A model generated the notes under the pieces. That model ran no database searches. It was not told the DNA's origin and was given only the letters and a program-made list of their open reading frames with translations. From positions 1-64,000 of the forward strand of contig CAZDHW010000004.1 in assembly GCA_964505415.1 (NCBI GenBank): 64,000 bases of DNA, given 5' to 3'. This DNA is from DTDR01 sp964505415 (GTDB lineage Bacteria; Hydrothermota; Tepidihabitantia; Tepidihabitantales; DTDR01). Below, in pieces: positions 44,303 through 52,670 of this stretch (within the stretch, counting starts at the first letter, position 1; the number at the start of each line of letters is the position of its first letter). The position numbers and the translations under genes are program-made.

Positions 44303-44374
44303 GCCGGCATAGCTCAGTGGTAGAGCAGGGGTTTTGTAAACCTCAGGTCGGGGGTTCGAATCCCTCTGTCGGCT
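44303..44374 (+). tRNA. tRNA-Thr (anticodon TGT)
   Basis: Acceptor GCCGGCA/TGTCGGC with one G-T pair, complete D-arm, anticodon stem GGGGT/ACCTC with loop TTTGTAA, GTTCGAAT T-loop, discriminator T. First of the classic Thr-Tyr-Gly-Thr-tuf arrangement. Confidence 0.96.
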
Positions 44375-44379
44375 TATGT

Positions 44380-44463
44380 GGGCAGGTACCCAAGTGGACA
44401 AAGGGGGCAGACTGTAAATCTGCTGGCGTGATGCCTTCGGAGGTTCGAATCCTTCCCTGCCCA
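44380..44463 (+). tRNA. tRNA-Tyr (anticodon GTA)
   Basis: Class II tRNA: acceptor GGGCAGG/CCTGCCC, anticodon stem GCAGA/TCTGC with loop CTGTAAA, a long variable arm, T-stem GGAGG/CCTTC, discriminator A at 44463. Confidence 0.96.
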
Positions 44464-44470
44464 CGTTATT

Positions 44471-44542
44471 GCGGGTGTAGCGCAACGGTAGCGCAACGGC
44501 CTTCCAAGCCGTTGGTTGCGGGTTCGAATCCCGTCACCCGCT
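44471..44542 (+). tRNA. tRNA-Gly (anticodon TCC)
   Basis: Acceptor GCGGGTG/CACCCGC, anticodon stem ACGGC/GCCGT with loop CTTCCAA, GTTCGAAT T-loop, discriminator T. Confidence 0.97.
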
Positions 44543-44587
44543 TAATTATTGACTTTTTTAAAAAAATTAATATACTTAAAATTTATT

Positions 44588-44660
44588 GCCCATGTAGCTC
44601 AGGCGGTAGAGCACACCCTTGGTAAGGGTGTGGTCGCCGGTTCGAGTCCGGCCATGGGCT
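44588..44660 (+). tRNA. tRNA-Thr (anticodon GGT)
   Basis: Acceptor GCCCATG/CATGGGC, anticodon stem CACCC/GGGTG with loop TTGGTAA, GTTCGAGT T-loop, discriminator T. Last of the cluster, 53 bases before tuf. Confidence 0.97.
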
Positions 44661-44687
44661 TGAAATTTTTAAAATTTTAGGTAAAAT
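44660..44687 (+). promoter_or_regulatory. Possible tuf promoter
   Basis: TTGAAA (44660-44665) and TAAAAT (44682-44687) are 16 bases apart. A strong GGAGG site precedes the tuf ATG. tuf may be read both from here and from the tRNA promoter. Confidence 0.5.
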
Positions 44688-44713
44688 ATAATTTAAAAAA
44701 TGGAGGAAAAAAT

Positions 44714-45913
44714 ATGGCAAAACAAAAATTTGAAAGGAAAAAGCCACATGTAAATATTGGAACAATTGGTCATGTTGACCACGGGAAAACTACTTTGACG
44801 GCTGCAATTACGTTGGTTTTGGAAAAAAAAGGCTTAGCAAAATACACTCCTTATGATCAAATTGATAAAGCACCCGAGGAAAGAGCAAGAGGATTAACGA
44901 TTCAGTTAGCTCACATTGAATACGAAACTGAAAAGAGACATTATGCTCATATTGATTGTCCGGGTCATGCTGACTACATCAAAAACATGATTACTGGTGC
45001 TGCCCAAATGGACGGAGCAATTTTAGTAGTTTCAGCTCCTGATGGACCACAGCCGCAAACACGTGAGCATGTACTTTTAGCGCGACAAGTTAATGTACCA
45101 GCAATGGTAGTTTTTTTAAATAAAATTGATATGATGAGTGATCCTGAGTTAATTGAATTAGTTGAATTAGAAGTACGGGAAATTCTTTCTAAATATGAAT
45201 ATCCTGGCGATAAAGTTCCTTTCGTTAAAGGAAGCGCGTTAAAAATTCTGGAATGTGGTTGCGGTAAAGAAGATTGCCAGTGGTGTGGAGCTATTTGGCA
45301 ACTTATGAAAGCAGTGGATGAATATATTCCTGAGCCGCTAAGAGAGTTAGATAAACCTTTTTTGATGCCTGTGGAAGATGTTTTTTCAATTACTGGTAGA
45401 GGCACAGTAGTTACTGGTAAAGTAGAAAGAGGGAGAATCAAACCTGGTGAGGAAGTAGAGTTGATTGGTTTTGGTACCCATATAAAAACAGTAGCAGTGA
45501 GTATTGAAATGTTTCGAAAAGTTTTAGATGAAGGAGTAGCCGGTGATAATATTGGTATTCTTTTGAGGGGTGTTGAAAAAGATCAAGCAATGCGGGGAAT
45601 GGTAGTAGCTGCTCCAGGTTCAATTAAACCTCATAAAAAATTTCAAGCGCAAGTTTACGTGCTAAAAAAAGAAGAAGGCGGAAGGCACACACCTTTCTTT
45701 AGTGGTTATCGACCGCAGTTTTATATTCGAACAACCGATGTTACCGGAACGGTTAAATTACCCGAAGGAGTAGAAATGGTAATGCCTGGAGATAACGTAA
45801 ATCTTGAAGTAGAATTGATAAGCGAGGTAGCCTTAGAAGAAGGTTCTCGTTTTGCTATTCGGGAAGGTGGTAAAACAGTTGGTGCCGGAGTAGTAACAAA
45901 AATTCTTGAATAA
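44714..45913 (+). CDS. tuf: Elongation factor Tu
   Basis: The 399-residue GTPase has GHVDHGKTT (19-27), the switch I RGLTIQLAH, DCPGHADYIKNMITGAAQMDGAILVV, NKIDM, and the domain 3 end GVVTKILE. It delivers aminoacyl-tRNA to the ribosome. A cysteine cluster, C181, C183, C188 and C191, occupies the loop near the end of domain 1 and could bind zinc; comparable Cys-rich loops occur in EF-Tu of some other bacteria as far as I recall. Placement after the Thr-Tyr-Gly-Thr tRNAs matches thrU-tyrU-glyT-thrT-tufB of E. coli. Confidence 0.98.
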   Translation: MAKQKFERKKPHVNIGTIGHVDHGKTTLTAAITLVLEKKGLAKYTPYDQIDKAPEERARGLTIQLAHIEYETEKRHYAHIDCPGHADYIKNMITGAAQMDGAILVVSAPDGPQPQTREHVLLARQVNVPAMVVFLNKIDMMSDPELIELVELEVREILSKYEYPGDKVPFVKGSALKILECGCGKEDCQWCGAIWQLMKAVDEYIPEPLRELDKPFLMPVEDVFSITGRGTVVTGKVERGRIKPGEEVELIGFGTHIKTVAVSIEMFRKVLDEGVAGDNIGILLRGVEKDQAMRGMVVAAPGSIKPHKKFQAQVYVLKKEEGGRHTPFFSGYRPQFYIRTTDVTGTVKLPEGVEMVMPGDNVNLEVELISEVALEEGSRFAIREGGKTVGAGVVTKILE

Positions 45914-45915
45914 AG

Positions 45916-46062
45916 ATGCGGGTTTTTATCCATTTGGCTTGTACTGAATGTAAAAGAAAAAATTATCAAACAACTAAAAATAAAAATAAACAAGAGAAAT
46001 TAGAACTTAAAAAATATTGTAAGTTTTGTAAAAAACATACAATTCATAAAGAGACTAAATAG
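45916..46062 (+). CDS. rpmG: 50S ribosomal protein L33
   Basis: A 48-residue protein with the L33 zinc ribbon, C9-x2-C12 and C35-x2-C38, and the family pattern IHLACTECKRKNYQT...LELKKYCKFCKKHTIHKETK. It starts two bases after the tuf stop without a clear ribosome site. Its TAG stop (46060-46062) shares two bases with the 5' end of tRNA-Trp. Confidence 0.93.
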   Translation: MRVFIHLACTECKRKNYQTTKNKNKQEKLELKKYCKFCKKHTIHKETK

Positions 46063-46133
46063 GCCAGTAGCTCGAACGGTAGAGCACCGGACTCCAAATC
46101 CGGGGGATGGGGGTTCAAATCCCTCCTGGCCTG
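46061..46133 (+). tRNA. tRNA-Trp (anticodon CCA)
   Basis: Acceptor AGGCCAG/CTGGCCT, anticodon stem CCGGA/TCCGG with loop CTCCAAA, GTTCAAAT T-loop, discriminator G at 46133 as usual for tRNA-Trp. Its first two bases are the last two of the rpmG stop codon. The order tuf-rpmG-trnW-secE-nusG is common in bacteria. Confidence 0.97.
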
Positions 46134-46144
46134 TGTTGTTTTAA

Positions 46145-46339
46145 ATGAAAAAAATATTATTAAAAATAAAAATTTTCTTGATGGATGTAAAAAATGAATT
46201 AAAAAAAGTATCATGGTCTTCAAGGAAGGAACTATTTCAGACCACATTGTTAGTAATTATTCTTTCCTTTCTTTTATCCCTTTTTATTGGCTTTTGGGAT
46301 TTTGTATTTTCTCGAATTTTAGGATTAATTATTAGATGA
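46145..46339 (+). CDS. secE: Preprotein translocase subunit SecE
   Basis: The 64-residue minimal SecE has an amphipathic N-terminal helix with the conserved FLMDVKNELKKVSWSSRKEL and one TM segment (about 32-56). It clamps SecY in the protein-export channel. Its position between tRNA-Trp and nusG is the standard one. It starts 11 bases after the tRNA. Confidence 0.95.
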   Translation: MKKILLKIKIFLMDVKNELKKVSWSSRKELFQTTLLVIILSFLLSLFIGFWDFVFSRILGLIIR

Positions 46340-46343
46340 TATT

Positions 46344-46907
46344 ATGAAAAAATTTTATGTTGTTCATACTCGTACGGGAAGCGAAAAAAAAGCAAAAGAA
46401 ATATTAGAAAAGTTAATTGCTGAAGAAGAAAAACAGGATTTATTCGGGCGAATTATTGTACCGATAAAAAAAACTGCCCGTTGGTACAAGAAAAAAAGTA
46501 AAAGTGGTCAAAAAGAAGAAAATGAATATCAAATGGTTGAAGAAGAAAGAAAACTTTATCCGGGATACATTGTAGTGGAAATGGAAGAAAATAATGAAGA
46601 AGCGATTAAGTTAGTTACTTCTGTGCCTTATGTAACTCATTTTTTAGGAACCCGAAATCGTCCCACACCACTTTCGGAGGAAGAAGTGAAAATGATAGAA
46701 GAAATTGAGAAAGAAAAAGATACTTCCTTACCAGAAATTCCTTTTTCTCCGGGAGATCATGTTCGGGTTGTTAAAGGACCATTTGCTGGGTTCAGCGGCA
46801 CAGTGGAAGAAGTATATCCAGATCGAAGAAGAATCAAAATGACAATTACTATCTTTGGCCGAATGACACCTATCGAAATAGATTTTTTTGAAGTAGAAAA
46901 AATTTGA
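46344..46907 (+). CDS. nusG: Transcription termination/antitermination factor NusG
   Basis: The 187-residue protein has the NGN domain (FYVVHTRTGSEKKAKEIL..., KLYPGYIVVEME..., VTHFLGTRNRP) and a C-terminal KOW domain (GDHVRVVKGPFAGFSGTVEEV). It binds RNA polymerase, and links it to Rho or the ribosome. The NGN domain includes a lysine-rich stretch around 45-60. It starts four bases after secE. Confidence 0.97.
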   Translation: MKKFYVVHTRTGSEKKAKEILEKLIAEEEKQDLFGRIIVPIKKTARWYKKKSKSGQKEENEYQMVEEERKLYPGYIVVEMEENNEEAIKLVTSVPYVTHFLGTRNRPTPLSEEEVKMIEEIEKEKDTSLPEIPFSPGDHVRVVKGPFAGFSGTVEEVYPDRRRIKMTITIFGRMTPIEIDFFEVEKI

Positions 46908-46919
46908 TAGGAGTTTATA

Positions 46920-47354
46920 ATGGCAAAAAAAGAAATTGCTAAAGTAAAATTACAAATTCCTGCTGGTCAAGCTACTCCAGCACCTCCGGTAGGACCCGCT
47001 TTGGGTCAACACGGGGTGAATATCATGGAGTTTTGTAAACAGTTTAATGCTCGAACAAAAAATGAGCCACCGGGTATAATTATTCCGGTAGTAGTAACTA
47101 TTTATTCTGATAGAAGTTTTACTTTTGTAACTAAGAGTCCTCCCGCTTCGGTTCTTTTAAAACAAGCTGCAGGGTTAGCTAAAGGATCCAGCGCTCCTAA
47201 TCAAATTAAAGTTGGAAAGATCACCAAAAAACAGTTGCGGGAGATTGCAGAAAAGAAAATAAAAGATCTCAATACCACTGATATTGAAGCTGCTATGCGA
47301 ATTATTGAAGGGACAGCAAGACAAATGGGTATTACTATTGTGGAGGAAGAATGA
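46920..47354 (+). CDS. rplK: 50S ribosomal protein L11
   Basis: The 144-residue protein shows the L11 hallmarks KLQIPAGQATPAPPVGPALGQHGVNIMEFCKQFN and SPPASVLLKQAAG, with the C-terminal rRNA-binding KMGITIVE-like end. It forms the GTPase-associated centre with 23S rRNA. A GGAG site precedes it and its stop overlaps the rplA ATG (ATGA). Confidence 0.98.
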   Translation: MAKKEIAKVKLQIPAGQATPAPPVGPALGQHGVNIMEFCKQFNARTKNEPPGIIIPVVVTIYSDRSFTFVTKSPPASVLLKQAAGLAKGSSAPNQIKVGKITKKQLREIAEKKIKDLNTTDIEAAMRIIEGTARQMGITIVEEE

Positions 47355-48061
47355 GAAGGAGTAAAAGATATCAGACAATAAGTGGAAAAGTAGACAAAAC
47401 TAAAACTTATTCTTTAGACGAAGCCTTAGATTTGTTAAAAGAAACAGCCAACGCTAAATTTATGGAAGCTGTTGATATTGCTATTAAATTAGGAATAGAC
47501 CCTAAAAGAACCGACCAGTTAATAAAAGGAAGTGTTACCTTACCTTATGGTACTGGAAAAGATGTTAAAGTATTAGTGTTAACAAAAGGAGAAAAGGAAA
47601 AAGAAGCTAAGGAAGCCCAAGCTGATTATGTTGGTTTAGAAGAGTATATAGAAAAAATAAAAAATGGCTGGTTAGATTTTGATGCCATAGTAGCTACTCC
47701 TGATGTAATGCCAGAAGTTGGAAAATTAGGTAAGATTTTGGGTCCAAAAGGTTTAATGCCTTCTCCCAAGACGGGAACGGTTACTTTTGATGTGGGTAAT
47801 GCGGTAAAAAGTTTGAAAGCTGGAAAAATTCAATATAAAACTGACAAAACAGGTAATATCCATGCTCGAATAGGTAGAATTGATTTTGAAAAAGAAAAAT
47901 TAAGGAAAAACATTATTACTTTTGTTAGTGAAATATTAAAAGAAAAACCTGCTGGAGTGAAAGGTCAGTATTTGAAATCGGTTACAATTTCTTCTACGAT
48001 GGGCCCGGGTATAAAGCTAGATATTAAAGAATTACAAGAGTTAGCAAGAAAGGAGTTATAA
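47351..48061 (+). CDS. rplA: 50S ribosomal protein L1
   Basis: The 236-residue protein has the L1 signature region PDVMPEVGKLGKILGPKGLMPSPKTGTV and GNIHARIGRIDF. It binds 23S rRNA at the exit-site stalk. In many bacteria L1 represses its own rplKA message; the leader here is short and no L1-site mimic was identified. It is coupled to rplK and followed one base later by rplJ. Confidence 0.98.
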   Translation: MRRSKRYQTISGKVDKTKTYSLDEALDLLKETANAKFMEAVDIAIKLGIDPKRTDQLIKGSVTLPYGTGKDVKVLVLTKGEKEKEAKEAQADYVGLEEYIEKIKNGWLDFDAIVATPDVMPEVGKLGKILGPKGLMPSPKTGTVTFDVGNAVKSLKAGKIQYKTDKTGNIHARIGRIDFEKEKLRKNIITFVSEILKEKPAGVKGQYLKSVTISSTMGPGIKLDIKELQELARKEL

Positions 48062-48062
48062 A

Positions 48063-48575
48063 ATGATAAAAGAAGAAAAAATAAATAAAGTGAAAGAATT
48101 GAAAGAAATTTTACAAAAGGCCACAGGGATATATTTTGTTGATTTCACTCACATTCCCGCTAATGAGCTTTCTAAAATTAGAATGCGTTTTCGAGAGGAA
48201 AAAATCAGAATGATAGTTGTAAAAAATAATTTATGCGAACTGGCTTTACGAGAATTGAATTTTCCTCCTGAAACCAGTGATTTTCTTGTAGGTCCAACTG
48301 CTTTGATAGTGGCTAACGGCGAGCCTGTGAAAGCAGCCAAAATAATTAAAGAATTAAAAGTTTTAAGATTTAAAGGTTCAGTTGTTGAAAACAGAATTTT
48401 TTATGAAAAAGATTTTGAATTTTTAGCCAGTATTCCTACCAAAGAAGAACTTTATTCGCAAATTTTTAATTATTTTTTGTCACCCGTATGGGAATTAGTT
48501 TTTGTTTTAGAAAATAAAATAAGGGAACTAATATTTATTTTAGAAACTTTAACTTCAGAAAAACAAAAAAATTAA
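48063..48575 (+). CDS. rplJ: 50S ribosomal protein L10
   Basis: The 170-residue protein matches L10: FVDFTHIPANELSKIRMRFREEKIRMIVVKNN, then the C-terminal helices that anchor L7/L12 dimers. Only one base separates it from rplA, so the usual long autoregulatory L10 leader is absent here; control must act elsewhere. It is followed by rplL. Confidence 0.96.
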   Translation: MIKEEKINKVKELKEILQKATGIYFVDFTHIPANELSKIRMRFREEKIRMIVVKNNLCELALRELNFPPETSDFLVGPTALIVANGEPVKAAKIIKELKVLRFKGSVVENRIFYEKDFEFLASIPTKEELYSQIFNYFLSPVWELVFVLENKIRELIFILETLTSEKQKN

Positions 48576-48585
48576 GGAGGTAAAG

Positions 48586-48969
48586 ATGTCGTCAAAAATT
48601 GATGAATTAATTAATATCATTGAAAATTTAACAGTAATGGAACTTGCTGAATTAGTTCAAAGACTGAAAGATAAATTTGGAATTACTCACACAGCTTTTG
48701 TAACCCCCGCAGTAAGCTCAGCGCAATCCACAACTGCTTCTGAGGTTAAGGAAGAAAAAACCGAATTTACCGTTACTTTAATCGCTGTAGGTGATAAAAA
48801 AATCCAAGTTCTAAAAGAATTACGGGCACTAACAAATTTAGGTTTAAAGGAAGCTAAAGATTTGATTGACAATGTCCCCAGCATTATTAAAGAAAAAGCT
48901 ACAAAAGAAGAGGCTGAAAAAATAAAAGCGAAATTAGAAGAAGTAGGCGCTAAAGTTGAAATAAAATGA
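48586..48969 (+). CDS. rplL: 50S ribosomal protein L7/L12
   Basis: The 127-residue protein has an N-terminal dimerisation domain (LTVMELAELVQRLKDKFG), an alanine/serine/threonine hinge (about 38-55) and the C-terminal factor-binding domain ending LKEAKDLIDNVPSIIKE...EVGAKVEIK. An AGGAGG site precedes it, in keeping with the higher dose this stalk protein needs. Its stop overlaps the rpoB ATG (ATGA). Confidence 0.98.
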   Translation: MSSKIDELINIIENLTVMELAELVQRLKDKFGITHTAFVTPAVSSAQSTTASEVKEEKTEFTVTLIAVGDKKIQVLKELRALTNLGLKEAKDLIDNVPSIIKEKATKEEAEKIKAKLEEVGAKVEIK

Positions 48970-51900
48970 AAAAAAGAGATTTTACCAAATATAAACATTC
49001 GTGGGAAATTCCGCCTTTACTTTCTATTCAACTGGAATCTTTTCGTTCTTTCTTTCAATTTGAAAAACCTCCTGAGGAGCGAGAAGAGATTGGTTTGCAA
49101 AAAATTTTTAAAGAAATTTTCCCAATAGTTGATACCCATAAACGTTTTATTTTGGATTTTGTAAAATATGAAATAAAAGAACCGCGATACTCTCCGGAAG
49201 AAGCTTTATTAAAAGGATTAAGTTACGATGCTCCTTTTTATGTAACTTTTCGCTTTATTAAAGGAGAGCCCGGTAAGGAAAAAGAAGAATTTAAGATTAA
49301 GGAAATAATTGAGCAAGATATTTATCTTTTTAATTTGCCATTAATGACCAAAGATGGCACTTTTATTATTAATGGTAACGAGCGAGTAGTGGTTAATCAA
49401 TTACACCGTGCTCCTGGTGTTTATCTTATAAGAGAAAAAAGCGATCATTCTTTGTTGTTGGTACCTTTGAGAGGAGCTTGGTTTGAAATGCTTATCTCTC
49501 GAGATAATGATTTTTCAGTGTTACTGGATCGAAAAAGAAAAATACCTTTATTTATTTTTCTTCAAGCCTTAGGATATTCACCAGAAGCAGCATTAGAAAA
49601 AATTTATCCCGATATGATTATAGAAAAAGAAATAGAAGTAGGAGATATGATTGCTCAGCAGACTAATTTGGAAGCCATTTTTATTGGTGAAATAATAACT
49701 GAAGGCATTTTGGAATTTTTGCAAAAACAAGGACAGACACGATTGAAATGTTTAAAAAAAGATGCTCCAGGAATAAAAGTTATCCATAATGTGCTTAAAT
49801 CACATCCCTTTGTGGATGAAAATGAAGCTCTAAAAAAGATTTATAAAAAGCTTCGCGGTATTGAACCTACCCAATTATTGACAGCAAGGAATGTCATTGA
49901 AGGAGCTTTGTTTGATATTACTCGATTTGATTTAGGAAAATGTGGTCGTTTCCGGCTCAATCAGATTTTTAATGAAAATATTCCTTTAGAAAAAACAAAT
50001 TTTGAGAAGGAAGAACTTTTTAAATTAATTCGACGACTTTTAGAATTTTATGAACGACTAATTCCACCCGATGATACAGAACATCTATCAGCTAGGAGAG
50101 TTCGATCGGTGGGCGAACTTCTAGAACCATATTTTCGGAATTCCCTCATAGCATTTACTAATCAAGTAAAAGAAAAAATTTTACAACTTGGTGTTAGCAA
50201 AATCACTTCTTTAAGAGAATTAATCCAAGGAAAGCCGATAGAAGGAATGGTATTAAAGTTTTTTACTCAACATCCTTTGTGCCAATATATGGAACAAGTG
50301 AATCCTTTATCTTCTTTAATTCATAAAAGAAGAGTTTCAGCTTTAGGACCCGGAGGTTTAACAAAAGAAACGGCTGGATTTGAAGTCCGAGATGTTCATT
50401 ATTCTCATTACGGGAGAATCTGTCCAATAGAAACTCCCGAAGGTGCGAATATTGGGTTAATAAATACTATTGCTACTTATAGTAAAATTAATGAATTTGG
50501 TTTTATTACTACTCCTTATTGGCGGGTAAAAAATGGAATAGTAACAAAAGAAATAGTTTACTTAGCTCCTTATGAAGAAGAAGGGTATAAAATTGCTCAA
50601 TTTACTACTCGTTTAGATGAAGAAAGAAGAATTATTGATAAAGAAGTAGTGGTGAGATACCGTGGCGACGTTATTACAGTTTCGCGAGAAGAAGTTGATT
50701 TTATGGATGTCTCCCCTAAACAACTTTTTTCTCCTTCTACAGTGATGATTCCTTTTTTGGAGCATAATGATGCTGACCGGGCTTTAATGGGAGCAAATAT
50801 GCAACGTCAGGCAGTACCGCTATTAAAACCGGAAAAACCCTTAGTAGCCACTGGAGTGGAAGAACAGTGGGCAAGAGAATCTGGGGCAGTAGTTATTGCT
50901 GAAGAGGATGGAGAAGTAATTAAAGTAGATGCCGAACGAATATTGGTGAAAACTGTTACTGGTTTAAAAGAATATCGACTTAAAAAATTTAAAAAAACCA
51001 ATCAATATACCTGTTATAATCAAATCCCTAAGGTTAAAAAAGGAATGAAAATAAAAAAAGGAGATTTATTAGCGGATGGTCCTTGTACGGATGATGGTCA
51101 ATTGGCTTTAGGAAGGAATATTTTAGTAGCCTTTTTGCCTTGGCGCGGTTATAATTATGAGGATGCTATTGTAATTTCTGAAAATCTTTTAAAAGAAGAT
51201 GTGTTCACTTCTATTCAGATATTGGAATTTGAAATACAAGCACGGGAAACAAAATTAGGACCGGAAGAAATTACTCGTGATATTCCAGGAGTAACGGAAG
51301 AAGATTTAGCTCACTTAGATAAATTTGGAATCGTTCGAATAGGTACGGAAGTTGGTCCTGGAGATATTTTAGTAGGAAGAATTACTCCCCGAGGAGAAAC
51401 TGAATTTATGCCCGAAGAAAAATTATTGAGAGCAATTTTTGGTGAAAAAGCAGCAAATGTTCGGGATACCTCTTTAAGAGTAGAACCCGGAGTTTATGGA
51501 ACAGTTATTGATGTACAGATTTTTTCTCGGAGGACGGACGATCCTTTAGCAAAAGAAGTATTTAGAATAAGAGAAGAAGAACTGGAAAAAAGATTTGCTG
51601 AGAAAAAAAATTTCCTTATTCAAGAAAAAAATGAAAAATTAAAAAACATTTTATTAAACGTAGTTGCATCTAAAAATATTAAAGACAAAAAAAATAAAAT
51701 AATTTTAAAAGAAGGTGAAAAAATTACAGAAGAATTATTTAACTCTGGCAAAATAGATAAAATTAAAACCGAGGATTTAATCGGGTTGATAAAAAACGAA
51801 GAAAAGAAAAAAGAAATTCAAAAAATACTTGAGGAATTTGAGGTAGGATTAAAATTAATTGAAGTTGAAAGAAAAAAAGAACAGGAAAAATTAAAAGTTG

Positions 51901-52670
51901 GCGATGAACTTCCGAGTGGAGTACTTAAATGGGTACGGGTTTATATAGCTCAAAAACGAAAGATTAGCGTAGGTGATAAATTAGCGGGACGGCATGGAAA
52001 TAAAGGAGTGATCAGTAAAATTTTACCTGTAGAAGATATGCCTTATTTACCGGATGGCACACCAGTAGATATGGTGTTAAATCCTTTAGGAGTTCCATCG
52101 CGAATGAATATTGGGCAGATTTTAGAAACAGCTTTGGGCTGGGCAATGAAAGTACAGGGATGTCAAGCGATAACGCCTATATTTGAAGGAGCAACAATAA
52201 AGGAAATAAAAGAAGAATTAAAAAAAGCCGGTTTGCCTGAAGATGGTAAGATTACTTTATATGACGGAAGGACAGGACTTCCGTTTAAAGAAAAAGTGGT
52301 TGTGGGGTACATTTACATGATGAAATTAATTCATATGGTGGACGATAAAATTCATGCCCGATCCGTTGGACGGTATTCTTTAATTACCCAACAACCATTG
52401 GGGGGAAAAGCTCAGTTTGGTGGCCAAAGATTTGGCGAGATGGAAGTTTGGGCCTTAGAAGCTTATGGTGCTGCTTATACTTTACAAGAAATGCTTACTA
52501 TAAAATCTGATGATGTAGAAGGAAGAACAGAACTTTTTGAATCTTTAATAAAAGGAACTAATCCACCCACTCCTAAAATTCCTGCCTCTTTTTCAGTATT
52601 AGTTAAAGAATTAAGAGGTCTTTGTTTAGATTTGGTACCAATTAATTTAGAGCGGAGGAAAAATGAGTGA
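48966..52670 (+). CDS. rpoB: RNA polymerase beta subunit
   Basis: The 1234-residue subunit contains the standard regions: ALGPGGLTKETAGFEVRDVHYSHYGRICPIETPEG (rifampicin pocket and fork loop), NDADRALMGANMQRQAV, and the C-terminal QPLGGKAQFGGQRFGEMEVWALEAYGAA. A lysine/glutamate-rich insert lies around 870-975. It pairs with RpoC. The ATG overlaps the rplL stop, and its end overlaps the rpoC ATG by eight bases. Confidence 0.99.
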   Translation: MKKRDFTKYKHSWEIPPLLSIQLESFRSFFQFEKPPEEREEIGLQKIFKEIFPIVDTHKRFILDFVKYEIKEPRYSPEEALLKGLSYDAPFYVTFRFIKGEPGKEKEEFKIKEIIEQDIYLFNLPLMTKDGTFIINGNERVVVNQLHRAPGVYLIREKSDHSLLLVPLRGAWFEMLISRDNDFSVLLDRKRKIPLFIFLQALGYSPEAALEKIYPDMIIEKEIEVGDMIAQQTNLEAIFIGEIITEGILEFLQKQGQTRLKCLKKDAPGIKVIHNVLKSHPFVDENEALKKIYKKLRGIEPTQLLTARNVIEGALFDITRFDLGKCGRFRLNQIFNENIPLEKTNFEKEELFKLIRRLLEFYERLIPPDDTEHLSARRVRSVGELLEPYFRNSLIAFTNQVKEKILQLGVSKITSLRELIQGKPIEGMVLKFFTQHPLCQYMEQVNPLSSLIHKRRVSALGPGGLTKETAGFEVRDVHYSHYGRICPIETPEGANIGLINTIATYSKINEFGFITTPYWRVKNGIVTKEIVYLAPYEEEGYKIAQFTTRLDEERRIIDKEVVVRYRGDVITVSREEVDFMDVSPKQLFSPSTVMIPFLEHNDADRALMGANMQRQAVPLLKPEKPLVATGVEEQWARESGAVVIAEEDGEVIKVDAERILVKTVTGLKEYRLKKFKKTNQYTCYNQIPKVKKGMKIKKGDLLADGPCTDDGQLALGRNILVAFLPWRGYNYEDAIVISENLLKEDVFTSIQILEFEIQARETKLGPEEITRDIPGVTEEDLAHLDKFGIVRIGTEVGPGDILVGRITPRGETEFMPEEKLLRAIFGEKAANVRDTSLRVEPGVYGTVIDVQIFSRRTDDPLAKEVFRIREEELEKRFAEKKNFLIQEKNEKLKNILLNVVASKNIKDKKNKIILKEGEKITEELFNSGKIDKIKTEDLIGLIKNEEKKKEIQKILEEFEVGLKLIEVERKKEQEKLKVGDELPSGVLKWVRVYIAQKRKISVGDKLAGRHGNKGVISKILPVEDMPYLPDGTPVDMVLNPLGVPSRMNIGQILETALGWAMKVQGCQAITPIFEGATIKEIKEELKKAGLPEDGKITLYDGRTGLPFKEKVVVGYIYMMKLIHMVDDKIHARSVGRYSLITQQPLGGKAQFGGQRFGEMEVWALEAYGAAYTLQEMLTIKSDDVEGRTELFESLIKGTNPPTPKIPASFSVLVKELRGLCLDLVPINLERRKNE

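Noticed and set aside
44378..44465. tRNA-Tyr with a G discriminator base
   Set aside because: An early alignment of the acceptor stem suggested this. Proper placement (GGGCAGG/CCTGCCC at 44380-44463) gives the normal A discriminator.
44260..44625. A 121-codon open frame across the tRNA cluster
   Set aside because: It runs through three tRNA genes and part of a fourth; its translation consists of tRNA-derived peptides such as VAGSNPVTR, a well-known spurious product.
44974..45441. A 155-codon minus-strand open frame inside tuf
   Set aside because: Antisense shadow of a strongly conserved gene, with no promoter, ribosome site or family resemblance.
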